64,000 bases of DNA from Heracleum sosnowskyi (lineage: Eukaryota; Streptophyta; Magnoliopsida; Apiales; Apiaceae), in assembly GCA_030848705.1 (NCBI GenBank), contig CM061245.1, forward strand, positions 66,614,006 to 66,678,005, in the 5' to 3' direction. This document shows positions 1-12,668 of this stretch, piece by piece. Every line of letters begins with the position of its first letter. Within the stretch, counting starts at the first letter, position 1. Under the pieces are notes generated by a model that was not told the DNA's origin, did not search any database, and saw nothing but the letters and a program-made list of their open reading frames with translations. Position numbers and translations under genes: made by a program.

Positions 1-292
1 TTAAATTTTAAACCAATTATATTATATTAAAAAATTTCTTTATTTACTATTATAATCCTACTATACTAATCATGGTTAGTTAATAATTTTAATCTAAATA
101 TATAATTTATTTGATTTAACATTGTCATATATTACACAATTCTAATCTAAATACAGTAGTATTAATAATTCACTTTTTTAATTTAAAATAAATTGAAATT
201 ATATTATTATAGATAATGAGCTGATTTTCATAAATATTTACTAATAAATCACCTTTTTTAGTACAAATTCAATCACAATAATATTATTACTC

Positions 293-343
<51 letters not shown>
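1..343. other. AT-rich flank, no gene seen
   Basis: Very AT-rich sequence with no coding pattern on either strand. It ends in a (TA)n run that touches the Helitron end at 344. I see no promoter, RNA gene or element end inside it. Confidence 0.6.
296..343. repeat. (TA)n microsatellite
   Basis: An uninterrupted alternating TA run of about 48 bp directly against the Helitron terminus. Helitrons insert between A and T, so such a run is a natural target; it may also have expanded after insertion. Confidence 0.9.
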
Positions 344-344
<1 letters not shown>

Positions 345-354
345 TAGCCTATAA

Positions 355-371
355 CCCGTGCAAGGCACGGG
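355..371 (-). terminator. Helitron 3' terminal hairpin
   Basis: CCCGTGC (355-361) and GCACGGG (365-371) form a perfect 7 bp stem with a 3-base loop, 7 bases from the terminal CTAG. In this family such a hairpin marks the end of rolling-circle transfer. It is transposition-related and not a transcription terminator. Confidence 0.8.
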
Positions 372-849
372 CCTTAAAAATAATAAATTAAAAAATTTAA
401 TGTGAACGGAAAATATTAAAATTAAAATAAAAATTAATATGATAAATTATAAAATGAGAAACTTAAATATTCATTGGAACATAAAAAAATATAAAAAAAT
501 ACAAATGAGGCCGAGGAAGATAAATGAGGTATTATTAATATTATTTTATAATAAAATAATATTAATAATAAGGACAGAGAGAAAATCTAAAATGTTTTAA
601 TTAAAAAAGTATTTGACATTGATATTTTTAGAAGTGTTTTAATAATATTAATTGTATTTATTAAAAACATACGTTGACATGTTAAAATAAGTAAGTTTTT
701 TTAATAAGGACAAATAGAAAAATTAACATGTTTTAATTAAAAAAAGGTAACTGCACGTAATAATTGTAGATGTGTTTTAATTATATTAATTTTATGTGTT
801 AAAAAAATACATTCACTTGTTAAAATATGTAAGTTTTTTTTAAATAATT

Positions 850-1940
850 AAAAGTATTAAAATAGGTTTTAAAATATATAAGTTGCACTTGATATTTTTG
901 GAAAAGAGAGATTTTAATGATAACAAATATAAAAGGTAATATATTTTAATTTAAAGGTAATTGTCCGTGATATTTTTGAAAAAGAAGTAGATTTTGTTAG
1001 AAAAACATGTTTTAACTATAAAAGACAATCAGCTCTTTACTATTTTTATAGTATTTTATTGTTTATTAAATAGAGTATTAAAATAGGTTTTAAAATAAAT
1101 AAGTAAGGATTACACCTCATATTTTTGGAAAATAGGGATTTTAGTGATGATCTGTGGATTGCACCTCATATTTTTGGAAAATAGGGATTTTAGTGATGAT
1201 GTGTTTTAATTATATTAATTGTATTTGTTAAAACAAATACGTTCACTTGTTAAAATATGTAAGTTTTTTTTAAATAATTAAAAGTATTAAAATAAGTTTT
1301 AAAATATATACGTAAGGGTTGCACTTGATATTTTTGGAAAATAGAGATTTTAGTGATAACAAATATAAAAGGTAATATATTTTAATTTAAAGGTAATTGC
1401 CCGTGATATTTTTGGAAAAGAAGAAGATTTTGTTAGAAAAAAAATGTTTTAATTATAAAAGGCAATCAGCTATTTAATATTTTTATATTATTTTATTATT
1501 TATTAAAAAAGTATTAAAATAGATTTTAAAATAAATAAGTAAGGATTGCACCTCATATTTTTAGAAAATAGAGATTTTAGTGATAACAAATATAAAAGAT
1601 ATTATGTTTTAATTTAAAGGTAATTGTCGTGATATTTTTGGAAAATGAGTATATTTTGTTAGATTTTTTTTAATTATAAAAGACAATCAGTTAGTTACTA
1701 TTTTTATATTATTTTATTATTTATTAAATAGAGTATTAAAATAGGTTTTAAAATAAATAAGTAAGGATTGCATCTCATATTTTTGGAAAACATAGATTTT
1801 AGTAATAACAAATATAAAAGGTAATATGTTTTAATTTAAAGATAATTGTAATGATATTTTTGGAAAAGGAATAGATTTTGTTAGAAATAAAATATTTTAA
1901 TTATAAAAGCCAATCATCTAGTTACTATTTTGATAACTTG
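850..1940. repeat. Tandem array of about 220 bp units in the Helitron
   Basis: The phrase AGTATTAAAATAGGTTTTAA recurs with small changes near 851, 1075, 1273, 1509 and 1732, giving unit lengths of roughly 200-236 bp. Each unit continues with a CACCTCATATTTTTGGAAAA-like block, a GTGATATTTTTGGAAAA block and a TATAAAAGGCAATCAG-like block. Units differ by indels, and the second is partly duplicated (two CACCTCATATTTTTGG blocks about 60 bp apart). Confidence 0.8.
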
Positions 1941-2178
1941 ACAATAATACAATTTCATTAAACAAATTAGATCCAAATTTCCATTTTTTTGATTAGATTT
2001 CAATATTATTTGATTTTTATGTAGTAAAATATAGTGAAATATTAATGTAGAATAAAACTTTCCCGAATTTTGATTATATTATTAATTTATTAATTAGAAA
2101 AAGTACCGAAAACCAAAAACCGACCGTTAACCGAAAACCAAAACTTTCAATGTTTCGGCTTTAATAATATAGTATAGA

Positions 2179-3071
2179 TATTTAAATTTATTATTGATTA
2201 TAATAATAATATTCAATAAAATTTAATATTAATATTATTCAATAATTATAATAAAAATTGAATAATAATAATAATAATGCTCAATAACAATATTATAAAT
2301 CATTATAATATTATTATTTTTTATTGAATATTATTATTATATTCAATAAAATATAATAAGTATAATATATGATTAACAAAAAGAACTCTTTTATTATCAT
2401 ACTATTATAATACAATTATCAATTAAATCTTAAAAATTATTTTCCAAGTAACTCAAAATAGATCATTATTTTTCAAATAGTCACAGGCACTCGATAATTT
2501 TCTTTTCAATTTTTTTTAATCTAATGAACATATAATTGAAGTTGTAGACGAATTTAGATATTAAGTAAGTTCGTTCGAGTCGGACTTGGTCCAAACTCGA
2601 TAAGTTTGGTTGGATATGTAATCGAACTCGAGTTCGAAAAAAAATTATTTTCAATAAAATTATCAAATATTATTCAATTCGTTAAATCATTGCTTGAGTT
2701 CGAAAGATAGTTTATTTGTGAATGAGGTTGAAGAAATAATATATTAATCAGATGTAATTGAATAATATATTTCATAATATCTATTAAATTAGACTATTTA
2801 TTATCTATCTACAAATATCTATACCTCGTATTTTATTATAAATAAATATATCTATGTGTGAAAATATTAAAACAAATCAAAAATTGTTAATTACATAACT
2901 AAAAAAATGGGAAAAAATGAAAATATCTTAACAAGTAATACATGCAAACAATTTTATAAACAAAATATAAATGCACCACTTGTAGGGTTGTAGATTAGTA
3001 ATTTCAATCAAAAAATATATCCTCCCACCCACCGTGCATACTACTGCTCTTTCCCCTCTCATAATTATACA
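2179..3071. other. AT-rich intergenic stretch
   Basis: Low-complexity AT-rich DNA with many ATT/AAT runs. A short segment near 2570-2640 has several TCGAGTTCGAA-like words but no recognisable element ends. No supportable gene. Confidence 0.5.
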
Positions 3072-3076
3072 CATAC

Positions 3077-6000
3077 TGTAATACCCCCAAATCTAAACTA
3101 ACATAATAATTACAATTATATAATAAAGACGGGTGATACATCCACAAAATATAATACCACAACCCCACAACCTAGGATGCCAACAGGTTCAAGTATGAAA
3201 ACAATATCTACCGTTATTACAACCCGCTATTACACTTCCAAATGTTTACATCCTGACAACTAGAGTGATCTAATCTGCTGCTAACACCGTACCTGTCTCA
3301 CCAACTGATCTCGTAATGCTCTACCAGTCCCACCGGTTCTCTTACGGGCAGTACGGTAAGTTCGCACCATCTTATAGACTAGCTGAAAAAGGTTAGAAAG
3401 CAAGGTAATGAGCCAAATGCTCAGCAAGTGCGAATATAAAATAACAAGCTATAAAACGGCTCAAAGTGTGACAGTGACACAGTTGTCAGATTTCACATGA
3501 ATCTAAAACGAGGTTTCCAACAGGAATAATAATGGAGTCTGAATTTCAATTCTGAAGAGGCAACCTTAATATACATAAGTTAAACGAATATAGTTTCGAA
3601 AATACAATAATCAGAGTTTTTGATATTAATCAGCACTTTTAAATTTACAATTAAAGTTTTGGGATTTCAATCGATCGCTACGAGCTAGCCGGGTGATCAG
3701 CCCGCGAATAGCTCCGGATATCACACCCTTACGTGTGATTCCTCCTTTATTTTGGGATCCCTAGTTAGCCCTTATTGACATTGGCCATGGCTCAGTAAAG
3801 CCATAAAATTAACAGACCGGCGTCACGGTCTAAAACATTTTTGTTTTTATCCCATAGTTTCAAAAATCCATTTTAAACATTTTTCAATCACTTTCAGTAT
3901 CAAACCGCATGGCCTTCCTTATACTTACTGACAAAAGATCAGCCTAGCATAAGGGGTTTTATCTTATAAAACATGATGGAATTAAACTATACAATTTCTT
4001 CCAAGTATTAAGGTATAACTGTTCAACTGGGTCGAGATAGTGATCATAAAGTATTATATCATATTAAAATGATCGATCCGGAAGATGACAGAATCTATAT
4101 CAGCAAGTAAGGAATTGTCCATCTGGTTTATAACCAAGTATAGTTTTCACAATCAATGTGAGGGGATATTTAAAAGGTTATTCAAAGGAATTCAAGACAT
4201 TGATCGAAGATATTATCCTTATGGAATTTATCAAGCAAGGTATAACAAATTTATCATATGAAACCGATTCAAGAGTATATCAAAGGTATTACAGTAGGGT
4301 GTGAACACAATATGATAGCAATATGGAAATCTCAGGGTTATCAGGGTTCACATGATCTCAGGGTATATTTCAAATGATTTGAGCAATAGCAATATGAAAC
4401 TTGAGAATTCGAATTTGTTTCCAAGGGTTTAACAAAGGTATTATGACATGGCAATGACATGGTATGATAGCAGTGCATTATACTTATAATTATCAACCAA
4501 TAAGGGGGTTAAAGTGATCACTTGCCTTAACAGGCTGCTTCACTTCCGACTCTTGGTGTTCCTTACTGACTCAACTTACTGACTCAACTGCTATTTCCTT
4601 TCCTGGTCTGCTTCTGCTCGGACCTATAATCGAAAGGTAATACTTCGCGTTAGTCTCTCTTGCCTCGCCGTAAATCCTATACCTATGTATATACATATAT
4701 AATTACACCTTTACACATAAGCAATTAGCACCCAACACATTTAATGTGCTATAGTACTCTGATTGATAACCAAAGACTTAAATTGAGAAAGGCGCCGATA
4801 AGGTTTTTAGAAAGGTTTGTAGTTATAGAAATTTCGGCAGCACTTCCTCTATTTATAGTCTAACCAGTCGAGGATACATCCTACTAACCACCAAACAAAC
4901 ATAATTAAACTTAAATATTTATAAACCAACTCAAGTATTCCACTTATTAGACAACAAGTATACCTTACCTTACTAACCCTAAGCCTAATAGAACCATACA
5001 CAATACCACACGACCGATACACTTGATATTACCAATGACCAGTTATGCAAGAAGTTCAATTTACTCTAACAAGACAATCTCAAATTGAAACGTACCGAAC
5101 ACAAAACTCGAAGGAAATTCCGAGACCTTTCCAGAATGGTAAGGTTCGTTAAAAATGGATAAGTAATGAATTCTGAAACAATAAAACAAAATGGACTGCT
5201 AGAACAGAGTCAGAACATATGCACACTAGTATTTCTAAGTTTAGTGTACTAAAATCACAGAATCTGGAAATGAAATGTAAATAAGAATTTTAGGTTTCGA
5301 AAAGATATTTCCAGAATGATATGGCTCAGAAAATTTGAATGTACGATCGATTTACTATGAATTTTTGAAAACAGGGCTCACAATGACTAAACACTTCTGG
5401 TCGAATTTTTAAAGTGCAGAAATCTCAAACTTCGGATTGGAATTTCAGAAAACATATAAAACGAAACTTGTAGACAATTGCAATACCTTTCTAATGACTT
5501 ATAAACGAACATCATCTGATTAAAACTCGATTTTATACAATTTATACAAGGCAGCAGATCACTATAATTGTCAACAAATTCACTACAAAAAGAAACATCA
5601 CTTAACAACTTAAGATTTGAACTTAATAAAATCTGGAAATTTACAAGATCAACGAAGAAAACCACATGCAAGTTTCTTTCTTTAACAAAATCAACTAAGG
5701 ACATCCATTCAAGCATAACCCACTTTATGAACACCATTTACAAGCTATACAACTTAAGATCCTTGAATAAAAATCACATGCAACTTAATTAAATCATACA
5801 TACACTTACTACTTTATCAATCAAGCATAATAACATCAAAATCATCATCATCAAGCCCACCGGATCATCTTTGGAATCATTTCCGATGGGGTTTTGGTTC
5901 GATGGTAGCCATAGGATCGGCACCCCGACACAAATCACCTTCAAACTTCGAATTTCTTGCAACCCATCCATTAACAACCTTCATTAAGCTATTAAATCTT

Positions 6001-7033
6001 ATTGCATGCAAGGTTTGAGTTCTCTATGACACACATATACTTACACCCAAATATATACTTGCATGCAACCAACAAAACTCAAGGAAAATCTCAACCCATC
6101 AACACTTAACACTTAAACAACCTTTAACACCCAAGAAATTTCATAAAATTTGCTTAAAAGAATCAAAGAAATGAAAAGTAAAGGGGGAGGGAGCTCACGT
6201 GGTTGAGAGAAAAAAAAGAGAGCTGGTGGAATGAGGAAGAAAGAGAGAAAAAAGGCTTTTATCACTTGCAAGGGTAGTCTTGTCCTTTCACACCCCACTT
6301 TCCACTTAAACACTATTTTAATAGCCATTTAAATCAAAATAAATGGGTTTTGTATAAATTCTGAAATTTTAAAATTTTAAAACAAAATACACCTAATGAG
6401 GTTCACACACATATTTTTAAAATATTTTTAGGGCTTATATATATTGAGATATGAATTTTACAAGAAGTACACTTTAATTCGAAAGTTGTTATATAAAATC
6501 ATTTAAAAATCCTTAAAACCCGAAAATAAATAAACTCTCATTTTTATAACCAAGAATATAAAATTAGGAACACATACATATGAAGATCATATTTTTGTGA
6601 CTTATAGATATTTAACTAGAGATTTTACAGTTTAATACATCTTTAAGGAAAATCATGATTTAAAAAAAATCATAATAAATCATTGGTGCCCAATTAAAAT
6701 AAACTTATATTTTTAAAAAGTCTCCAAATATAACATAGACATTATATAGAAGGTTTTTATGATTTATAGACACTCTGATGATTTGATAAAAGTTCAACAG
6801 TGCTTTTAAAATGACTCTAAGATACAAATAACTCACTTAAACATTTCAATTCACACAGTTACACATTCAAATCATACAAGCACGTAAATCCATACTGACT
6901 TACACAGATAGCGTTGACTCGTCAACTAGAGTACACATATATATATACATCTATATATCCCAACTGTACTATATTATCACCGCACACGATACTCAAGCAA
7001 TGTAATATTATTAAAATACCTTGGTCTATTACA
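3077..7033 (-). repeat. Tek1 3' LTR (3957 bp)
   Basis: It matches 12890-16833 along its whole length with, by eye, roughly one difference per hundred bases. It also has a short extra repeat of TTACTGACTCAAC near 4565-4580 that the other LTR lacks. On the minus strand it begins after the polypurine tract at 7033. Parts of it (for example 5135-5275) are recognisably similar to the dTek LTR at 41745-41880, which ties the two elements to one lineage. Confidence 0.93.
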
Positions 7034-7069
7034 ATCTACCCTCCTTAAAAGGATTCTGTCCCCAGAATC
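7034..7069 (-). other. Tek1 polypurine tract and adjoining hairpin
   Basis: On the minus strand the 3' LTR is preceded by a purine-rich AAGGAGGGTAGAT, the expected primer for plus-strand DNA synthesis. Just upstream, GATTCTG (7052-7058) and CAGAATC (7063-7069) form a perfect 7 bp hairpin with a 4-base loop. The hairpin overlaps the pol stop region and is also found in dTek and Tek2. Confidence 0.8.
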
Positions 7070-8675
7070 AAGTTAATACAAACAACTGAGGATACCTATC
7101 TCTCATCTCATCTTCTAGTTCCCAGGTGAACTCTTCAACCTTGGGATTTCTCCATAATACTTTTACAATAGCTACTGTTTTATTTCTAAGTACTTTCTCC
7201 TTCCTATCAGTTATCCTAACAGGATATTCTTCAAAAGATATATCTGGCTGGATTTCCACTGGCTCATATTCTATGACACAATTTGAATCTGGTATGAATC
7301 TCTTTAGCAATGACACATGAAAAACATTATGCACGTGCTGCAAACTTGGAGGTAACGCCAATTCATAGGCAACCTTTCCTATACGTCTCAATATTTCAAA
7401 AGGTCCTATATACCTCGGACTGAGTTTTCCTTTCTTACCAAACCTAGATAATCCTTTCCACGGGGATATCTTAAGTAACACATTCTCTCCTTCTTCGAAT
7501 TCTATCGGTCTTCTAGCAAGATCCGCATATTTCCGTTGTCGATCCTGGGCCACTTCTAATTTCTTACGAACTATCCTCACCACTTCTTCAGTTTGCTGAA
7601 TCAATTCTGGACCAACTACTTTTCGTTCTCCGACTTCTTCCCAACAGATTGGAGATCTACATTTTCGACCATATAGAGCTTCGAACGGCGGCATTCCAAT
7701 ACTCGCGTGATAACTATTATTATAAGAAAATTCTATTAAGGGCAAGTGTTCATCCCAATTTCCTTTGAAATCCAAAGCACATGCTCGTAACATATCCTCT
7801 ATGGTTTGTATTGTCCGCTCACTTTGTTCATCTGTCTGAGGATGATACGCCGTACTCATTCGCAATTGAGTTCCTAAACACTCTTGAAATTGTCTCCAAA
7901 ACCTTGAGTTAAAACGAGGATCTCTATCCGACACAATCGACACTGGTACTCCATGTTTACTCACAATCTCATGTAGATACATATGAACCATCTTGTCTAG
8001 AGAATATCTTTCGTTGATAGGCAGTAAATGTGCTGACTTCGTCAGCCGATCAATAATAACCCAAATGACGTCGTGGTTTGACTTAGTCCTGGGTAAGCCT
8101 ACAACAAAATCCATAGCAATGTGTTCCCATTTCCATTCTGGGATCTCCAATGGCTGTAACAATCCGCCAGGTCGCTGATGTTCTGCTTTCACTCTTTGAC
8201 ATGTATAGCATTTATTAACCCAATCTGCAATCTCTCTTTTCATATCTGGCCACCAAAAATTTCTTTTCAAGTCATGATACATTTTGGTACTACCAGGGTG
8301 AATAGAATGTCTAGAATTGTGTGCTTCATGCAATATCTCAGCTTTCAACTCTGGTATATCTGGAATCCAAATTCTTGAGCCAAATCTCAAAATGCCTGGA
8401 TCATCCTTCTGAGTACAAATCTCTTCTCCTGTCAGTTCATTCATCTTTTGATCCATTATTTCATCCCGACTTTTCTTAATCTTCCCTAGCAATTCTGGTA
8501 GAAACGTCATCTTAAAATTCATCTCATTTTCAGCACTTGACTGACAAATCTCTATCTCCAGTTTCTCAAACTCTTCCGACAATTCCCTAGTCATCGTTAG
8601 CATATTCAATCTTTCTTTTCGACTTAACGCATCTGCAACCACATTTGCTTTTCCTGGGTGATAGTTAACGTACAA
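7068..8675 (-). pseudogene. Tek1 pol 3' part: RNase H end, integrase, chromodomain
   Basis: An open stretch of 535 codons. It starts with the end of RNase H (HPGKANVVADALSRK). Next comes the integrase zinc region with an HHCC pattern (HEAHN...H...CYTCQRVK, residues about 115-160), then the catalytic core with the three acidic residues in MDFVVGLP, SDRDPRF and QSERTIQTIEDM. A GPF/Y-like region follows (SPRYIGPFEI), and a C-terminal chromodomain (about residues 475-530) contains WRNPKVEEFTWE. The integrase would insert the cDNA and the chromodomain would steer it to marked chromatin. This section has no internal stop, but it is cut off from the upstream reading frame by a one-base frameshift near 8670, so it is not expressed as part of Gag-Pol. 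Confidence 0.9.
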
Positions 8676-8923
8676 TCATAATCTTTTATCAATTCTAACC
8701 ACCTTCTCTGTCGCATGTTCAACTCTTTCTGTGTGAAAATATACTTCAAGCTTTTGTGATCGGTGTAGATTTCACATTTCTCCCCATAAAGATAATGTCT
8801 CCATAGCTTCAATGCAAACACAATAGCCGCTAGTTCTAAATCATGCGTAGGATATCTCTGTTCATGTGGCTTGAGTTGACGGGAGGCTACGCGATTACTT
8901 TGCCATGCTGCATCAAAACGCAT
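8624..8923 (-). pseudogene. Tek1 RNase H fragment in a shifted frame
   Basis: About 90 codons of the RNase H domain, including WRHYLYGEKCEIYTDHKSL (catalytic D in YTDHKSL) and LNMRQRRWLELIKDYD. The frame differs from both neighbours. Comparison with the homologous Tek2 segment shows one base missing near 8890, and a second frame change near 8670. It belongs to the same ancestral pol reading frame and is not a separate gene. Confidence 0.85.
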
Positions 8924-11760
8924 CCTAATCCCTTAAGTGACGCGTCGCTGAATATCACAAAATCTCCTTTATCATCAGGCAACACTAACACTGGAGCTGT
9001 TACCAATCTTTGCTTAAGTTCTTGGAAACTATCCTCACATTTATTATTCCACTCAAACTTCTCATTCTTCCTGGTCAACTTGGTTAATGGCACTGAAATC
9101 TTTGAAAAGTCCTTTACAAATCTACGATAATATCCTGCCAATCCTAAGAAGCTTCTGACTTCAGTCGATGTCCTTGGTCTTTCCCATTTCATCACAGCTT
9201 CGATCTTGGCTGGATCCACTTTTACACCTTCACGACTAATTCTATGTCCAAGAAACTGTACTTCTTTTAACCAAAACTCGCACTTAGAAAACTTCACATA
9301 TAACTTCTCTTTCCTCAAAATTTCTAACGCCAACCTTAAATGTTCCGCATGTTCTGCTTCCGTCTTTGAATAAATCAATATATCATCGATGAACACTATC
9401 ACGAACTTATCTAAATATTTCTTGAACACCCGATTCATCAAATCCATAAAAGCTGCGGGCGCATTTGTTAATCCAAAAGCCATTACTAAAAACTCATAAT
9501 GCCCGTACCTAGTTTTGAACGCTGTCTTAGGCACATCTTCCGGCTTAATCTTCAGTTGATGATATCCTGAGCGTAGATCAATCTTTGAGAAACTTGTTGC
9601 TCCTTTTAACTGGTCAAACAAATCATCAATCCTTGGCAATGGATACTTGTTCTTGATAGTTAACTTATTCAACTCACGATAATCTATACACAACCTCATG
9701 ATTCCGTCCTTTTTCCTTACAAACAAAACTGGAGCTCCCCAGGGTGATGAACTTGGCCTTATAACTCCTTTATCCAACAAATCTTGCAACCGCGATGCTA
9801 GTTCTTTCATTTCCACTGGAGCCATGCGATACGGTGCTTTCGACACTGGTTCTGAACCTGGAGCTAATTCTATCGAAAATTCGATCTGTCGGTCTGGAGG
9901 TAAACCTGGTAACTCATCGGGAAAAACGTCTGGAAATTTGTTAACTACATGAATATCTTCTAGCTTAGGTCCTTCCTTACTCTTATCTATCACATACGTA
10001 AGATAAGCTTTACACCCATGTCTCATTAATCTTCTAGCTTGCATCATAGTAAGAAACAAATTTTTCTGCTTCTGTCCTTTAAATACCACTTTCTTTCCTT
10101 TTGACGTATGTAGAATTACTTTCTTATTCCTACAATCGATTTGTGCATTATGCTCTATCAACCAATCCATTCCCAGTATAACATCAAATTCCCCTAACTG
10201 GAAGGGTATCAAATTTACAGGGAAAGGATAACCTTCTATACTAACCTCACATTTCGGACAAACTTGATTCACTTGTACTTGCTCCTGATTGGCTAATACT
10301 ATATTAAACATACCTTCTGACCTTAAAGTCGCACAACCCAATTTTCCGGCAAACTCTTTAGATATAAATGACCTAGTCGCACCGGTATCAATCAATACTT
10401 TTGCTGAAATAGAATTAACAAGAAGCGTACCTGCTACTACTTCTGAACTCTGCACAGCGTCTGTCATGCTCATATTCAAGGTTCTGACCTGGTCTGAAGG
10501 AATGGGGTCTTGGTAGCCTAAGAGTCGTTGTCCTGGAGCTTGAGGCATGGAATCATAACTAACCATTGACGGAGCTGGTTGGACAAAATATGGTGTTGGG
10601 GCTGTCGCCATCCTCATCAAATTGTTGTTCTTCACCGGGACCTTACAGTCCTTAGAAATGTGTCCCACCTTTCCACACTTGAAACATGTCACATTGGTTC
10701 TCTGAACTTGACTATCATTTGGGCATTCTTTGGAGTAGTGTCCTCTCGCATTACACTTATAACACACTATACCCGCTTTCCTGCATTCTCCCGTGTGTTT
10801 CTTCAAACAAATCTTACATTCAGGGACCACCATCTGCTGAGTCTTTTGCTGTTGCCCTTGAATTTGCATCATGTTTCCTTGGTTTCTATTATTGTTATTC
10901 TTCTGAAATCTTCCTACTCCACTAGGTATCTGGAACCCTGACTTTTTCACAAACTTATTTGTCACCACATCCTGGCTTGATCCTTCATCCCTTTGTCTAA
11001 ATTTCCTTTTCTTATCAAATTTTTCCTTCTGACTCTGATCACTTTCACCTTCTACAATAATCGCCTTTTGCATCACCTCTGCATATGTATTGAGTTCTAA
11101 CATAGCTATTCGTCCTCTAATCCATGGTTTCAATCCTTGTTGGAATCTCCTTGCCTTCTTTTCTTCCGAATCCACATACTCTGGCACAAATCTTGCCAAC
11201 TCTGTAAACTTCCTCTCATATTCAGCCACACTCATATTATTCTGTTTCAATTCAAAAAACTTTAACTCCATCTGAGCCTTCATATACCTTGGAAAGTATT
11301 GCTCCAAAAACAACTGCTTAAATCTATCCCAAGTTACTAATTCCTCTTCTTCTAATGCCTTAGTTGCTTCCCACCAATAATTGGCTTCACCTTTCAACAT
11401 ATAGCTGGCGAAGTTCGTTTTCTGTTCCTCACTAACCTGAATTAACACGAACGCTTTCTCAATTTCCTTTAACCATTTCTGAGCTTCAGTCGGATCTGTC
11501 GATCCTTGAAATTCGGGAGGTTTAACCGCTTGAAATGCCTTGAAGTTTACTACAGGCTGATTAGGTGGTTGCTGTTGCAATCGCTACTGTTGCGTTTGGA
11601 TAATTTGCTGTTGTTGGGCAAGAGTAGAAGTCTGTTGTTGTAGAAGCTGTACAAGCTGGGTTAAGTCTACCTGAGGATTTTCAGGATTATGAGGGTTATC
11701 TCGATTTGAGATGGCGGAATGAGCTAGAGCTCTTGTGGTTGTTCTCTTTCTGGGCGGCAT
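8887..11760 (-). pseudogene. Tek1 gag, protease, reverse transcriptase
   Basis: The gag start is best placed at the ATG at 11760 (MPPRKRTT), because the frame is continuous from there into the capsid region. Codon 59 is TAG (11586-11584), which cuts this copy; open reading resumes at once. The rest holds a retrotransposon Gag core (W...F...YFP, about 11350-11250) and zinc knuckles (CYKCNARGHYSKEC, CFKCGKVGHISKDC). Then come an aspartic protease with VLIDTGATRSFIS and a gypsy RT with CIDYRELNKLT, KIDLRSGYHQ, FGLTNAPAAF and the catalytic FIDDILIYS. The start of RNase H (FSDASLKGLG) follows, before a one-base deletion stops the frame at 8887. Products would assemble the particle and copy the RNA. 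Confidence 0.9.
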
Positions 11761-12137
11761 TATCTGATGGTAATCAAAAAAATCAATACAGGTTTACAAA
11801 ATTGACAATATATGTTTGGCAAGCATCAAAAATCGAAACATTTGTTTAGATAGTTAGATGCAGGATATAAATGTATACTAGGAACAAAATATACGTTATG
11901 AAATTATGGAAGTGTGAATATTGAACAACAGATTATGGAATCTGGGGAAACTATCCCACAATTACTGAACTCATGATAAAGTCTAATAGAATTCAACAAC
12001 CCAAAAGTTTGCACGATAAGGTTTAGCAGAATACAACAACAACAGTAGCATAAATCCGACATCAATGGTAGATGCGAGGAAAATGATAGCTAGGCTATCC
12101 GCTATTCTAACATCGATATAACTAATAACACGACCGT

Positions 12138-12668
12138 CTACATCTGGAGCTGGTCCACTATGCTCTGAAGCTCGTCAGTCACCATCTGGAACACCATTCG
12201 TGCCTTACCAAACTTCACGTTCGTAGGGGGAGGCATCTCATCCATCTGGTTCCTCACAATCTGGATCAGGGTTTGGAGCCTAGTGACAATGACTGGATCC
12301 TGAGGCTGCTCGCGCATCCTATCCGTATACGTGTCCATCATGGACCTCAGCTGGTTGTTGTAATCATGCACATTATCACATTCCTTGCACATAGCCTCAT
12401 AAACCGAAACTGGGACCATCTCTAGAGAACCCGAAACACTAGAACTAGAGGCCATAGTAGGGATAGCACAGGCAGATCGAGAACGAGACTGAATACCTGA
12501 AATCCCTAAGCCGGGTGGGGAATCAGGAGATGAAGACCTACAAGATCTAGCATAACCACTCGAACTACCAATCTCTCGACCAGCCATGGAACCCGAGTGC
12601 ACAAGAATATGGCTATCAGAATCTGAATCGTCAGCAGGTACAGGAGAGGGAACTCGCCGAGCTTGCTG
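12138..12668 (-). CDS. Extra ORF in the Tek1 leader, unknown function
   Basis: An open frame upstream of gag in the same sense. The first good ATG is at 12587, giving 149 codons; the frame stays open upstream to a candidate splice acceptor at 12669. The first third is rich in Ser, Arg and Gly (MAGREIGSSSGYARSCR). The rest looks helical, with MVPVSVYEAMCKECDNVHDY and a C-terminal MVTDELQSIVDQLQM. I recognise no domain. Tekay elements are usually described with gag as the first gene, so this ORF is unusual; Ogre-type elements are known to have a leader ORF, but this is not one of those. Unlike gag-pol, it has no stop. It could still be chance: 149 codons without a homologue is weak evidence. 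Confidence 0.5.
   Translation of the reverse strand, partial: QQARRVPSPVPADDSDSDSHILVHSGSMAGREIGSSSGYARSCRSSSPDSPPGLGISGIQSRSRSACAIPTMASSSSVSGSLEMVPVSVYEAMCKECDNVHDYNNQLRSMMDTYTDRMREQPQDPVIVTRLQTLIQIVRNQMDEMPPPTNVKFGKARMVFQMVTDELQSIVDQLQM

Larger units (their letters stand above)
344..2178 (-). mobile_element. Non-autonomous Helitron, 1835 bp
   Basis: Read on the minus strand, the element starts with TCTATACTATATTATTAAAG at 2178 and ends with a GC-rich hairpin followed a few bases later by CTAG (344-347). The flanks are A before the 5' TC and T after the 3' CTAG, the AT target expected for Helitrons. No Rep/helicase ORF is present, so it is non-autonomous and would depend on proteins from another copy. 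The 5' end carries a short inverted-repeat-like segment rich in AACCGAAAACC (2110-2160). The interior is mostly a tandem array (separate entry). The termini are seen directly; the Helitron call rests on known terminal features of the family. Confidence 0.82.

Noticed and set aside
5387..5737. A 116-codon minus-strand ORF repeated at 15186-15536
   Set aside because: It is conserved only because both copies lie in the two LTRs of Tek1. It has no domain, and the plus strand has similar short ORFs.
9698..9952. Plus-strand ORFs across the Tek1 and Tek2 pol regions
   Set aside because: Shadows of real minus-strand gag-pol with no motif of their own.
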